Positions 34,674 to 42,011 of a DNA stretch of 64,000 nt are shown one piece after another. Location: the NCBI GenBank assembly GCA_038230515.1, contig JBBRND010000004.1, forward strand, positions 131,334 through 195,333. Reading direction: 5' to 3'. The notes below the pieces were generated by a model that saw nothing but the letters and a program-made list of their open reading frames with translations, searched no databases and had not been told where the DNA came from. Within the stretch, counting starts at the first letter, position 1; every line of letters begins with the position of its first letter. A program made the position numbers and the translations under genes. Source of the stretch: JAPLDB01 sp038230515. Lineage in GTDB: Bacteria; Bacteroidota; Bacteroidia; AKYH767-A; 2013-40CM-41-45.

Positions 34674-35573
34674 CTACTTCTTCGCCATTGCTTCGCTCTT
34701 CACCACTTCAATCTCATATATCAACGTGGAAAAAGGCGGGATGAAATACGTGAATGTATTTGGTTTTTTTATCCCTTCACTTCCGTAAGCAAGCGAAGAT
34801 GGAATAATGAGTGTTGCTTTATCTCCCTCGTGAAGTTTTTGAATAGCCCAATCCCATGTCTTCATCACTTCCTTGCGACCGGCAGTAAATGAGTAGGGCT
34901 TCGGAGATTTTACATTGCTGTCGAACACGGCACCGTTTAAAAAATACCCGGAATAAATTACCGAAACCCTTGTGCCGGCTGTTATGAGTTTTCCTTTTCC
35001 GGCAGTGGTTATGTTGAGGTAATATCCTTCCGGCTGTTTTTCAGCAGGGATATTTTTTTCTTTCATGTATTCTTCGAGCGCCTTTTTTTCTGCCTGTTCC
35101 TGTTTACTTTCATTCATGGCAATTTCCATTTCAGCTTCCCGGGAGGATTGCACGCGTTCGAGCGAAACATCAAACTTTAACACGCTACCTTTCTCAGGAC
35201 GGTTTTTAAGAGGGTCGTTCGCTTCCTTGCTGATTACTTTTTCGAACATGGAGTCCGCGGAAATAAAAAATGTGGCGCTGTCGCCTTCGCCAATACAGGC
35301 AATTCCTTCTTCGAAGCTGCCGATAAATTTTGGAGCCGGCAATGCAAAGCGCAATGGCTTACCGAACTTGCGAGAATCGAAAAGCACAGAGTTTTTATTG
35401 TCACTGTAAACCATATTTACCGTTACCCAATCGCCTGTGTTCGGTTTTTTGCCGTTAGCTTCACGATAGACACGGTATTTCATTCCCGATTTTGTTTTCA
35501 ACTCTTTTCCTTTTTGGCAAGAAAAGAAAACGAAAACAAATGCAGAGAGAAAAATGATACTGAAGTATTTCAT
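34674..35573 (-). CDS. FKBP-type peptidyl-prolyl isomerase lipoprotein, two-domain
   Basis: A 299-residue lipoprotein (lipobox FVFFSC, Cys19), so periplasmic and membrane-anchored. The first FKBP-like domain (about 30-135) has GDWVTVNMVYSD and SFEEGIACIGEGDSATFFIS. A charged helical linker follows (~140-170). The second, more canonical FKBP domain (about 185-290) has GTRVSVIYSGYFLNGAVFDSN, WDWAIQKLHEGDKATLIIPSSLAYG and PFSTLIYEIEVV. It should help fold periplasmic or outer-membrane proteins. Three bases separate it from the upstream FKBP gene. Confidence 0.88.
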   Translation of the reverse strand: MKYFSIIFLSAFVFVFFSCQKGKELKTKSGMKYRVYREANGKKPNTGDWVTVNMVYSDNKNSVLFDSRKFGKPLRFALPAPKFIGSFEEGIACIGEGDSATFFISADSMFEKVISKEANDPLKNRPEKGSVLKFDVSLERVQSSREAEMEIAMNESKQEQAEKKALEEYMKEKNIPAEKQPEGYYLNITTAGKGKLITAGTRVSVIYSGYFLNGAVFDSNVKSPKPYSFTAGRKEVMKTWDWAIQKLHEGDKATLIIPSSLAYGSEGIKKPNTFTYFIPPFSTLIYEIEVVKSEAMAKK

Positions 35574-35576
35574 TTT

Positions 35577-36107
35577 TTATTTTGTTGGTATTTCTGTTTT
35601 CAGGAGATGCACATCGTAGTACAACGGAACGCCTGCAGGAATTTTTGTTTCGTCACTGGTGATGCCATGCGTGAGGTGAGAGGGAATTACAAACCGTGCG
35701 TGCGCGCCCTCAGTCATAAGCATCAAACCCTCTTCAAGCCCTAACGTTTGTGCTCCGGTGCCGGGAACAAATTTTTCAGGACGCTGTTCGTCTGCATCGT
35801 AAATTAATTTCGCATCGAGAAGAAAAACTTTGTAGGAAATAGTGAGGATGCATTTTGAAACCGGCTGCTTCCCGTTTCCCTGCCCGTAAACTTCATAGCG
35901 CAAGCCGGTGCCTGTCATCTGCATTTTCCATTCGTGCCTTGCAATGAATTCCTGAATTTCTTTCGCTTCGTCATGAACAAGAATTTTATTTGCATTCACC
36001 AAATGCTCTTGCAGCTCGGCATCCGATTTTTTTTCTTCAGGGTAATGGCGCTGGCAACCGTATTCAACAAAAAGAAGAAGGCAGGAGAAAATAAAAAAAT
36101 TTTTCAT
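35577..36107 (-). CDS. FKBP-type peptidyl-prolyl isomerase lipoprotein, GldI-like
   Basis: A 176-residue lipoprotein (lipobox FVEYGC, Cys18). One FKBP domain occupies about residues 75-172: GLRYEVYGQGNGKQPVSKCILTISYKVFLLDAKLIYD, then GLEEGLMLMTEGAHARFVIPSHLTHG, and IPAGVPLYYDVHLLK. Its layout resembles GldI of gliding bacteria, but the size and lack of gld neighbours make that only a comparison. It lies between nrnA (6 bp upstream) and the second FKBP gene (3 bp downstream) in one operon. Confidence 0.85.
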   Translation of the reverse strand: MKNFFIFSCLLLFVEYGCQRHYPEEKKSDAELQEHLVNANKILVHDEAKEIQEFIARHEWKMQMTGTGLRYEVYGQGNGKQPVSKCILTISYKVFLLDAKLIYDADEQRPEKFVPGTGAQTLGLEEGLMLMTEGAHARFVIPSHLTHGITSDETKIPAGVPLYYDVHLLKTEIPTK

Positions 36108-36113
36108 CTCTTG

Positions 36114-37136
36114 CTACACCAGTTGCGCTTTATACTCCGGCAATAGTTGAATAAACTTCTGAATGGTTTCTTCCAACGTAAGATTTGATTTTCCACCTGC
36201 TGCATTCTTGTGCCCTCCACCTTCAAAATGTTTTTGAGAAAGTTGGTTGGCAGGGAAATCGTCCTTAGAGCGGAAAGAAATTTTTATCAACCCATCGCGA
36301 TCAGAGAAAAATGCAGCGAGTTTCACGTTGTTAATGCTGAGTGCATAATTCACGATGCCTTCTGTATCTCCCGTTTCAAAATGATACTTGTTTAATTCTT
36401 CCTCGCTGAGAGAAATGTAGGCAGTGTTAAATTCGCGGAGCACAACCAACTTATCATTCAGGCAATGCCCAAGCAAACGCAAGCGGTCTTCTGTGTTTGT
36501 ATCATACACCAACTCATGAATTTTGTAATTCACTGCTCCGGCTTCCATTAGTTTGGCAACAGTGCGGTGCGTGTCGGCTTTCATGCTTGCAAAGCGGAAC
36601 GATGCGGTGTCCGTCATGATGCCGGTGTACAAACACTCGGCAACATTTTTATTCAGCAGCGGACGATCGTCCATGGCAATCATAAATTCGTAAATCAATT
36701 CTGATGTTGCGCATGAATCAGGAAATGAATACGAATGATCAAAAGAATTTTCCGGATTGAGATGATGATCTATCAAAACTTTTACAGCTTTTGATTCACG
36801 AACGCTCTTCTCCATTTTCTCAACGCGCCTCATGTCATTAAAGTCAAGACAAAAAATTAGTTCTGCTTCGCTGATGAGCTGATCCGATTTTGCAACTGCC
36901 GCTTCGTAATTGATGACAACATCATTGCCCTGCATCCATTTCAGAAACGCAGGATAATCACTCGGCACAATTACATTCACATCATGATTTTTCTGAATTA
37001 AATAATTGTAAAGCCCTAGCGAAGAACCAATGGCATCGCCATCAGGACGGTGATGTGTGGTAATCACAATCTTTTTCTTTTCACGCAAAAGAATTTTTAT
37101 GGGAGCAATGAGCTTGACTTGAAAACGTGGATCCAT
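36114..37136 (-). CDS. nrnA: DHH-family phosphoesterase, NrnA-type oligoribonuclease/pAp phosphatase
   Basis: A 340-residue cytoplasmic enzyme. Metal-binding motifs: THHRPDGDAIGSSLGLY near residue 27, FCLDFND near residue 95, VLIDHHLNPE near residue 120, SCATSELIYEFM, and the C-terminal DHHA1 domain with GGGHKNAAGG. The family degrades nanoRNAs to mononucleotides and dephosphorylates pAp. The first motif is HHRPDGDA rather than the canonical DHH at that position, which is normal for this family. First gene of the nrnA-FKBP-FKBP operon. Confidence 0.93.
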   Translation of the reverse strand: MDPRFQVKLIAPIKILLREKKKIVITTHHRPDGDAIGSSLGLYNYLIQKNHDVNVIVPSDYPAFLKWMQGNDVVINYEAAVAKSDQLISEAELIFCLDFNDMRRVEKMEKSVRESKAVKVLIDHHLNPENSFDHSYSFPDSCATSELIYEFMIAMDDRPLLNKNVAECLYTGIMTDTASFRFASMKADTHRTVAKLMEAGAVNYKIHELVYDTNTEDRLRLLGHCLNDKLVVLREFNTAYISLSEEELNKYHFETGDTEGIVNYALSINNVKLAAFFSDRDGLIKISFRSKDDFPANQLSQKHFEGGGHKNAAGGKSNLTLEETIQKFIQLLPEYKAQLV

Positions 37137-37244
37137 TGGGGCGTAAAAGTAACTGAATTCTTATTCTGGAAAAGAGATTTGGGTGATTAGGAAATGAATC
37201 AGTTTGAACAAAAATAATTGGTCATCTACGAATACGAACAGGAT

Positions 37245-37265
37245 CGAATATACGAATGAATGCAG
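37245..37265. repeat. Dispersed 21-bp repeat, copy 1 (CGAATATACGAATG type)
   Basis: The segment CGAATATACGAATGAATGCAG recurs at 43166-43186 with two differences. Both copies are in gaps between divergent genes (nrnA/ndk and recF/43257). Only two copies are seen here. Confidence 0.5.
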
Positions 37266-37373
37266 ATTCATAAATTAATAAAGATTCGTTGATGAAACAG
37301 CTAAAACCAAACCGAGTCACAACCAATTAACTTAATCAACTAAATTACTACTTTCGCCACCCGAAATAAAATT

Positions 37374-37790
37374 ATGTCGAACAAAACATTTACAATGATA
37401 AAGCCCGATGGCATTGCCAACGGACATGCAGGTGCCATACTTGATAAAATAATTAAAGCAGGTTTCCGGATTGCTGCGATGAAATACCTTCAGCTTACTC
37501 CGGAACGTGCAGGGCAGTTTTATGCCGTTCATAAAGAGCGCCCGTTTTACAACGACCTGGCGAAGTACATGAGTTCAGGCGCCATCATTGCCGCTGTTCT
37601 TGAAAAAGCAAATGCTGTGGAAGATTTCCGCACGCTTATCGGAGCTACCGATCCGGCTAAGGCAGCGCCCGGAACCATTCGCAATCTTTTTGCAAAAAGC
37701 ATTGATGCAAACGCTGTACATGGAAGCGACAGCGATGCGAATGCAGACATTGAAGCAAATTTTTTCTTCTCCCGGTTTGAGAGGTTTTAA
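37374..37790 (+). CDS. ndk: Nucleoside-diphosphate kinase
   Basis: A 138-residue enzyme that balances NTP pools by phosphate transfer through a phosphohistidine. The active site is NAVHGSDS with His116. KTFTMIKPDG opens the fold, KERPFYNDLAKYMSSGAI binds the nucleotide, and GATDPAKAAPGTIR is the conserved loop. Family length is normal. It is divergent from nrnA and convergent with the LytTR gene. Confidence 0.97.
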   Translation: MSNKTFTMIKPDGIANGHAGAILDKIIKAGFRIAAMKYLQLTPERAGQFYAVHKERPFYNDLAKYMSSGAIIAAVLEKANAVEDFRTLIGATDPAKAAPGTIRNLFAKSIDANAVHGSDSDANADIEANFFFSRFERF

Positions 37791-37805
37791 CCACTCACTG
37801 CTTTT

Positions 37806-38162
37806 CTAAATCTTCGGAATCAGTTTCATAATTTTTGTTTTTTGCTGGCGGGCTACCGGCAGTGTGCTGCCGTCTTTCAGGACAAGGTAACCGCCATTTC
37901 CGCGCGTATATTTTTTTATAAAGTCCGGATTTACGAGGTAAGAATGATGGGTGCGTATAAAATGATGAGCTACCAGGAACTCTTCAAATTGTATAAGCTT
38001 GCGTGTCACAAAAATATTTTTTCCTCCGGTGATGTACACACTCGCATAATTACCGTCCGCTTTGCAATACATAATCTGGCTTACGTTCAGAAATTCAAAC
38101 CCGTCAGCCACCGGAACGGCAATGGCATCAGGAAAATGTTTGTTGGTTTTTTTTGGTTTCAT
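37806..38162 (-). CDS. LytTR-type DNA-binding protein, no receiver domain
   Basis: I start at MKPKKTNKHFPDAIAVP (38162); the frame runs up to 38225 but the extra 21 residues look random. The ~118-residue protein is one LytTR domain: VSQIMYCKADGNYASVYITGGK, then TRKLIQFEEFLVAHHFIRTHHSYLVNPDFIKKY, then LKDGSTLPVARQQKTKIM. It has no response-regulator or membrane domain, so its signal input is unknown. LytTR proteins bind pairs of short direct repeats spaced about two helical turns. Array 3 (21-bp period) lies directly upstream, which makes autoregulation or array binding plausible (inference). Confidence 0.88.
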   Translation of the reverse strand: MKPKKTNKHFPDAIAVPVADGFEFLNVSQIMYCKADGNYASVYITGGKNIFVTRKLIQFEEFLVAHHFIRTHHSYLVNPDFIKKYTRGNGGYLVLKDGSTLPVARQQKTKIMKLIPKI

Positions 38163-38441
38163 TACTGAGATGGATTTAATTGATTGGATTATTTTTTTCA
38201 AAAAAAATAAAACTGCATCAATCAATAAAAATATTTTGGCGAGTGTACGTTTTCAATAGGCGGACAACTGCATTAAATATACTACCAACCGTACATCCGT
38301 TTCGACATGCTGCATACTTTCGGTATGCATGCGCAAAGCGTGCATATACTTTTGGCGGCATATTTTAATTGTGACAACTGAAAAATGAAACGCAGCAGAA
38401 CTTTACTGAAAAATATTCAAGCACCCGGGAGGTTTGTTGAA

Positions 38442-38585
38442 GCGTTCCACAAGCTTATGGAAGGTTTCCACAGGTTTGTGGAAGGGTTCCACAAGCGTAT
38501 AGAATGGTTCCATAAGCTTATGGAGAGTTCCAATAACCTTATGGAAGGGTTCCACAAGCTTGTGGAAAGTTTCCATAAGCACCAA
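38442..38585. repeat. Array 3: seven palindromic units with 21-bp period
   Basis: TTCC at the start of each unit falls at 38445, 38466, 38487, 38508, 38528, 38550 and 38571: steps of 21, 21, 21, 20, 22 and 21, so the end-to-end register is exactly 6 x 21. The unit is close to the perfect palindrome TTCCATAAGCTTATGGAA plus a GGG/AGT spacer. In the plus frame from 38385 it reads as a heptad series (FHKLMEG, FHRFVEG, FHKRIEW...) inside an 84-codon frame, but start signals are poor and three other frames are also open. It lies between the LytTR gene and the divergent gene at 38753. Confidence 0.9.
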
Positions 38586-38617
38586 AACACTGTTATTACA
38601 TCAAAAATCAATAATAT

Positions 38618-38690
38618 CTCCCCGAACCCCTGCCCCTAAAGGGGAAAACCTGCGCGCAGTTCCCTTTAGGGAGAAATGGGGAGCGCGGGC
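38618..38690. repeat. Palindromic C/G-rich repeat, copy A
   Basis: CTCCCC...CCCCTGCCCCTAAAGGGG, CTGCGCGCAG in the centre, then CCCTTTAGGG and GGGGAG: nested palindromes over about 70 bp. A related copy in the same orientation lies at 39451-39521, and the two bracket the hypothetical gene at 38753. Shorter relatives lie within the gene at 39629. Confidence 0.75.
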
Positions 38691-38752
38691 AAATCATCAC
38701 TTAAAATGTAAATTAAACAGTTAATAAATTAAACAATTAAACCCAACCAAAA

Positions 38753-39442
38753 ATGGCAACATTTATTGAAAACCCTGACGAGTCTTTTGCATCGCAACTC
38801 GACACCTTCTGTTTAAAAATTGACACCTATGCGGCAGTGCTTGCCCTTGATGCAGCCAAGGTAACGCAGATTAAAAAAGACAATCTTTTTTACAAGTACA
38901 CCTTTGCAGGCGCTGATGCGTTCAAAACATTTTCGCAGAACATGATCGGCTATAAGGATTTGCTTCGCAGAGGTCATCTTGATGAAGTGCTTCCTGCATT
39001 TCCGGCAACGCCTGTGCTTGCAGCAGCACCTACGCTGGTGCCTGCCAATGTGCAAAAGCGTTTTGCCGATCTCATTCAGGACTGCGTGCGCAGCAACAAC
39101 TACACCACCAGCATTGGCGAGGACTTAGGCATTCAAAAACCCGAAAGTCCTTTTGTACCTAATGATGGTAAACCGAAATTTAAAATTGAATTCAGCAGTG
39201 GCGGGCATCCGAACCTGATCTGGACAAAAGGAAAATTTCAGGGCGTTGAAATATGGAAAGATGACGGAGCAGGATGGAAAAAATTAGACCGCGATTTCAA
39301 CCCCGACTACATTGACAAAACCGATTTGCCCCTGGTAGGCACCAGCAAAGTTTGGAAATATAAAATGATCTACATCTACAAAGATGAAATTGTAGGAGCG
39401 TGGAGCGTGGAAATTTCTATAACAGTATATGGAAATGTGTAA
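38753..39442 (+). CDS. Hypothetical protein with conserved C-terminal beta-rich domain
   Basis: A 229-residue soluble protein with no signal peptide. The N-terminal half (1-140) looks alpha-helical (SFASQLDTFCLKIDTYAAVLALDAAKVTQIKKD, then FKTFSQNMIGYKDLLRRGH). An Ala/Pro-rich hinge follows (PAFPATPVLAAAPTLVPA), and the C-terminal part (175-229) is beta-rich (HPNLIWTKGKFQGVEIWKDDG, WKYKMIYIYKDEIVGAWSVEISITVYGNV). I recognise the layout from other Bacteroidota hypothetical proteins but know no function. Two copies of one palindromic repeat flank it closely, and a terminator follows. Confidence 0.75.
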   Translation: MATFIENPDESFASQLDTFCLKIDTYAAVLALDAAKVTQIKKDNLFYKYTFAGADAFKTFSQNMIGYKDLLRRGHLDEVLPAFPATPVLAAAPTLVPANVQKRFADLIQDCVRSNNYTTSIGEDLGIQKPESPFVPNDGKPKFKIEFSSGGHPNLIWTKGKFQGVEIWKDDGAGWKKLDRDFNPDYIDKTDLPLVGTSKVWKYKMIYIYKDEIVGAWSVEISITVYGNV

Positions 39443-39450
39443 CGGAATAC

Positions 39451-39521
39451 CTCGCCCGCACCCCTGCCGGTGAAGGGGAAATCTGCGCGCAGCCCCCTTT
39501 AGGGGATGGGGTGTGCGCAGG
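39451..39521. repeat. Palindromic C/G-rich repeat, copy B
   Basis: Related to the copy at 38618-38690 in the same order: CACCCCTGCC, AAGGGGAAA, CTGCGCGCAG, CCCCTTTAGGGG, ATGGGG. It starts 9 bp after the stop of the hypothetical gene. The central CTGCGCGCAG is identical in both copies. Confidence 0.75.
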
Positions 39522-39546
39522 AAATTTGAAAGATAACCCCCCAATG

Positions 39547-39578
39547 AAAAACCGTTTCGTGAGAAGCGGTTTTTTTTT
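39547..39578 (+). terminator. Terminator after the hypothetical gene at 38753
   Basis: AAAAACCG, a 9-base loop, then CGGTTTTTTTTT. Confidence 0.8.
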
Positions 39579-39594
39579 GTGAGCAGAAATGGGT

Positions 39595-39602
39595 TACATT
39601 TG
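39595..39602 (+). promoter_or_regulatory. Candidate -7 box (TACATTTG) upstream of the kelch T9SS gene
   Basis: TACATTTG fits TAnnTTTG 27 bp before the ATG at 39629. A TTG lies upstream with only a 15-bp spacer, so the -33 box is doubtful. Confidence 0.4.
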
Positions 39603-39628
39603 GTGAACGAATTATTTTTTTTGATGTG

Positions 39629-41695
39629 ATGAAAAAAGTTTTACTCGGAGTTTTTATTTTTTCTTTTTGGTTGCAAAATTCTTTTGCGCAAGCGGGAGAG
39701 TGGACATGGATGCATGGAGACAGCGTCACTAATCAACCCGGCAATTTTGGAATACAGGGACTACCAAGCCCTTCGAATATACCACCCTGCTTGTATGAAC
39801 CTTGCGAATGGACTGACCTGAACGGAAACTTCTGGTTGTATGGCGGAGCAGATGGAGTCAGCAATCAGTACGCTGATCTTTGGAAATATAATCCTGCAGC
39901 CAATGAATGGACGTGGATGAAAGGTCCTGGGACAACGGGCTATCCGGGCAACTTTGGAATTATGGGTGTTCCATCTGCTGTGAATAATCCTGATTGCCGT
40001 TCGCATGGAATTATTTCGTGGGTTGACAACCAAAATAATCTCTGGATGTTTGGCGGTGTTCAATTCAGTTTGGGAGATTACAACAATCTTTGGAAATATG
40101 ACATCGCCACCAATGAATGGACTTGGATGCAAGGTCCGGCTCTTCCCGGTCAGCCGTCTGTTTACGGAACCAAGGGTGTGCCTGATATTTCAAACCGTCC
40201 TTCATGCCGTGCAGAAACATCTGCCTCATGGACTGACGGTGCCGATGACCTTTGGCTTTTTGGCGGACAGGGAATTTCGATGAGTACCGATTTCATGAAT
40301 GACTTATGGCGTTTCAATATTGCATCCAATACATGGACATGGATGAATGGTGATTCCACATATCAGCTTCCTGTATATGGCGTGCGTGGAGTGGCTAACA
40401 GTACCAATAATCCCGGTTCGCGCTGGTCATATTCACATTGGAAAGACAATGCCGGAAACTTCTGGCTGTTCGGTGGCAACAGGGATTGGCTTGTAACGGA
40501 TTATCGCAATGACATGTGGAGGTATTCTCCCTTTACAAATGAATGGACATGGATGGGCGGAGATACAATACCTAATTCGCCCGGTACGTATGGAACGCTT
40601 TGTACTTTTGCTTCTGCAAATGTTCCGAGAAGCCGCTTTGAAAACCGCGCTTGCTGGACAGACCCCAATGGTAACCTCTGGATGTTCGGAGGAATGGCTG
40701 TTTACCTGAATGACTTATGGATGTACTGTGTTTCTACAAATCAATGGGCATGGATAAACGGTGACAATTCCTGGAGCGGAACCGGAAGCTGGGGCAATTT
40801 AGGTGTTTCAAGTCCTTCTAATAAACCTGACGGAAGAGCCGGGTCAGCGGGATGGACAGACGGTAACAATCATCTTTATTTATTCGGAGGAATAGGGAAC
40901 CCGGGACGTTACAACGATTTATGGAAATATACTATTGATACTTCCTGTACACTTTGTTACTCACCGGTTCAAGCTCTCTTTACAGCAGCCAATCAAATTT
41001 GCCCCGGTGCCTGCGTAGATTTTTTTAATCTCTCTTTTAGTGCCACAAGCTATCAATGGAATTTCCCCGGAGCCACACCCGATACAAGCACAGCCACCAA
41101 CCCAACAAACATTTGCTATGCAAACCCCGGTAGCTACTATGTGCAACTCATAGCTGCCAATGCAACTGGCAGCGATACACTTTTACTTAGCAATTACATT
41201 ACTGTTTATCCTTCGCCAGCACCACAAGGAATTTCGCAAAGCGGAGATACTCTCTTTGCAAATGCAGGAGCAGCAACTTATCAATGGTACTTCAACACTA
41301 CTATTATTAACGGAGCAACAGAATCTTTTTATTTAGCACCAGCGATGGGAGATTACAATGTAGTATGTACAGATGCGAACGGCTGCGAGGTGGAGGCGGC
41401 AGTGTTTAATGTAATAGCAGCAAGCCCCACCCAACCTCCCCAAAGGGGAGGAGTTGAAATCCATCCTAACCCTGTTGGCGATATGTTAGTAGTCACTGGT
41501 TCGTTGTTAGTTGGAGCACCCATTGAGATTACAATTTACAATATGCTTGGCGAAAAGGTATTGGCTATTTCTCCTCTCTCCTTTGGAGAGGGGCAAGGGG
41601 GAGAGGCCGATGTTTCCGTGTTGACTTCCGCCATGTACTACCTGGAAGTAAAGTCTAACAATAAAATTTTCAGAACTAAATTTGTGAAGCAGTAA
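39629..41695 (+). CDS. Kelch-repeat surface protein with PKD and T9SS domains
   Basis: I use the ATG at 39629 (MKKVLLGVFIFSFWLQ, signal peptide); a GTG three bases upstream is also possible. Residues ~22-450 hold about seven kelch-like blades, each with NEWTWM(K/H)G, LPSP/GVPS and DLWKY motifs, forming a beta-propeller. A PKD-like domain follows (~452-535, FTAANQICPGACVDFFNLS), then an Ig-like segment, and a T9SS sorting domain (IHPNPVGDMLVVTG... to FRTKFVKQ). It should be displayed on the cell surface, perhaps for adhesion. Two palindromic repeats are inserted in frame near the C-terminus, giving SPTQPPQRGG and SPLSFGEGQGGE. Confidence 0.88.
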   Translation: MKKVLLGVFIFSFWLQNSFAQAGEWTWMHGDSVTNQPGNFGIQGLPSPSNIPPCLYEPCEWTDLNGNFWLYGGADGVSNQYADLWKYNPAANEWTWMKGPGTTGYPGNFGIMGVPSAVNNPDCRSHGIISWVDNQNNLWMFGGVQFSLGDYNNLWKYDIATNEWTWMQGPALPGQPSVYGTKGVPDISNRPSCRAETSASWTDGADDLWLFGGQGISMSTDFMNDLWRFNIASNTWTWMNGDSTYQLPVYGVRGVANSTNNPGSRWSYSHWKDNAGNFWLFGGNRDWLVTDYRNDMWRYSPFTNEWTWMGGDTIPNSPGTYGTLCTFASANVPRSRFENRACWTDPNGNLWMFGGMAVYLNDLWMYCVSTNQWAWINGDNSWSGTGSWGNLGVSSPSNKPDGRAGSAGWTDGNNHLYLFGGIGNPGRYNDLWKYTIDTSCTLCYSPVQALFTAANQICPGACVDFFNLSFSATSYQWNFPGATPDTSTATNPTNICYANPGSYYVQLIAANATGSDTLLLSNYITVYPSPAPQGISQSGDTLFANAGAATYQWYFNTTIINGATESFYLAPAMGDYNVVCTDANGCEVEAAVFNVIAASPTQPPQRGGVEIHPNPVGDMLVVTGSLLVGAPIEITIYNMLGEKVLAISPLSFGEGQGGEADVSVLTSAMYYLEVKSNNKIFRTKFVKQ
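41424..41456. repeat. Palindromic repeat inside the kelch T9SS gene (1)
   Basis: CCCCACCCAACCTCCCC followed by AAAGGGGAGG: a C/G-rich palindrome encoding PTQPPQRGG between the Ig-like segment and the sorting domain. It resembles the intergenic palindromes at 38618 and 39451. Confidence 0.65.
41568..41607. repeat. Palindromic repeat inside the kelch T9SS gene (2)
   Basis: TCTCCTCTCTCCTTTGGAGAG followed by GGGCAAGGGGGAGAG. It encodes SPLSFGEGQGGE, an insertion inside the T9SS sorting domain between GEKVLAI and DVSVLTSAMYYLEV, which are adjacent in ordinary domains. Confidence 0.7.
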
Positions 41696-41707
41696 TTCTT
41701 CCTCCGT

Positions 41708-42001
41708 TTAAGAAAACACAATCTCGTTCACAATCTCCATTCCTGCTTCTTCGTTTAAAAGTTGTTTTATTTTTTCGCGTTCATTAAAAAGTTCTTCGCG
41801 CAGCGAAGCAGAGCTGAGATAAACAAAAAGTTTTTTGTCGCGGAAAATAAGCTCGGTGGTGCGATGTGCCACGGCAAGCCCCATAATAGTCTCCCACGAA
41901 GTAACTATTTTCTTCTGCCGGAATTTATGATCAAGCCGAAACGTTTGCAGCATTTCCTGCAAAGCATCTTTCAGAGATTGGTCGTTGTATTTGCGTTGCA
42001 T
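41708..42001 (-). CDS. DUF721 (DciA-like) protein
   Basis: I start at MQRKYNDQSLKDALQEMLQTF (42001), which is the usual N-terminus of the family; the frame to 42022 would overlap recF. The 97-residue protein has IVTSWETIMGLAVAHRTTELIFRDKKLFVYLSSASLREELF, the DUF721 core. Related DciA proteins help load the replicative helicase. Placement directly after recF is common in Bacteroidota and supports a role in replication or repair. Confidence 0.8.
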   Translation of the reverse strand: MQRKYNDQSLKDALQEMLQTFRLDHKFRQKKIVTSWETIMGLAVAHRTTELIFRDKKLFVYLSSASLREELFNEREKIKQLLNEEAGMEIVNEIVFS

Positions 42002-42011
42002 TGATACTATT

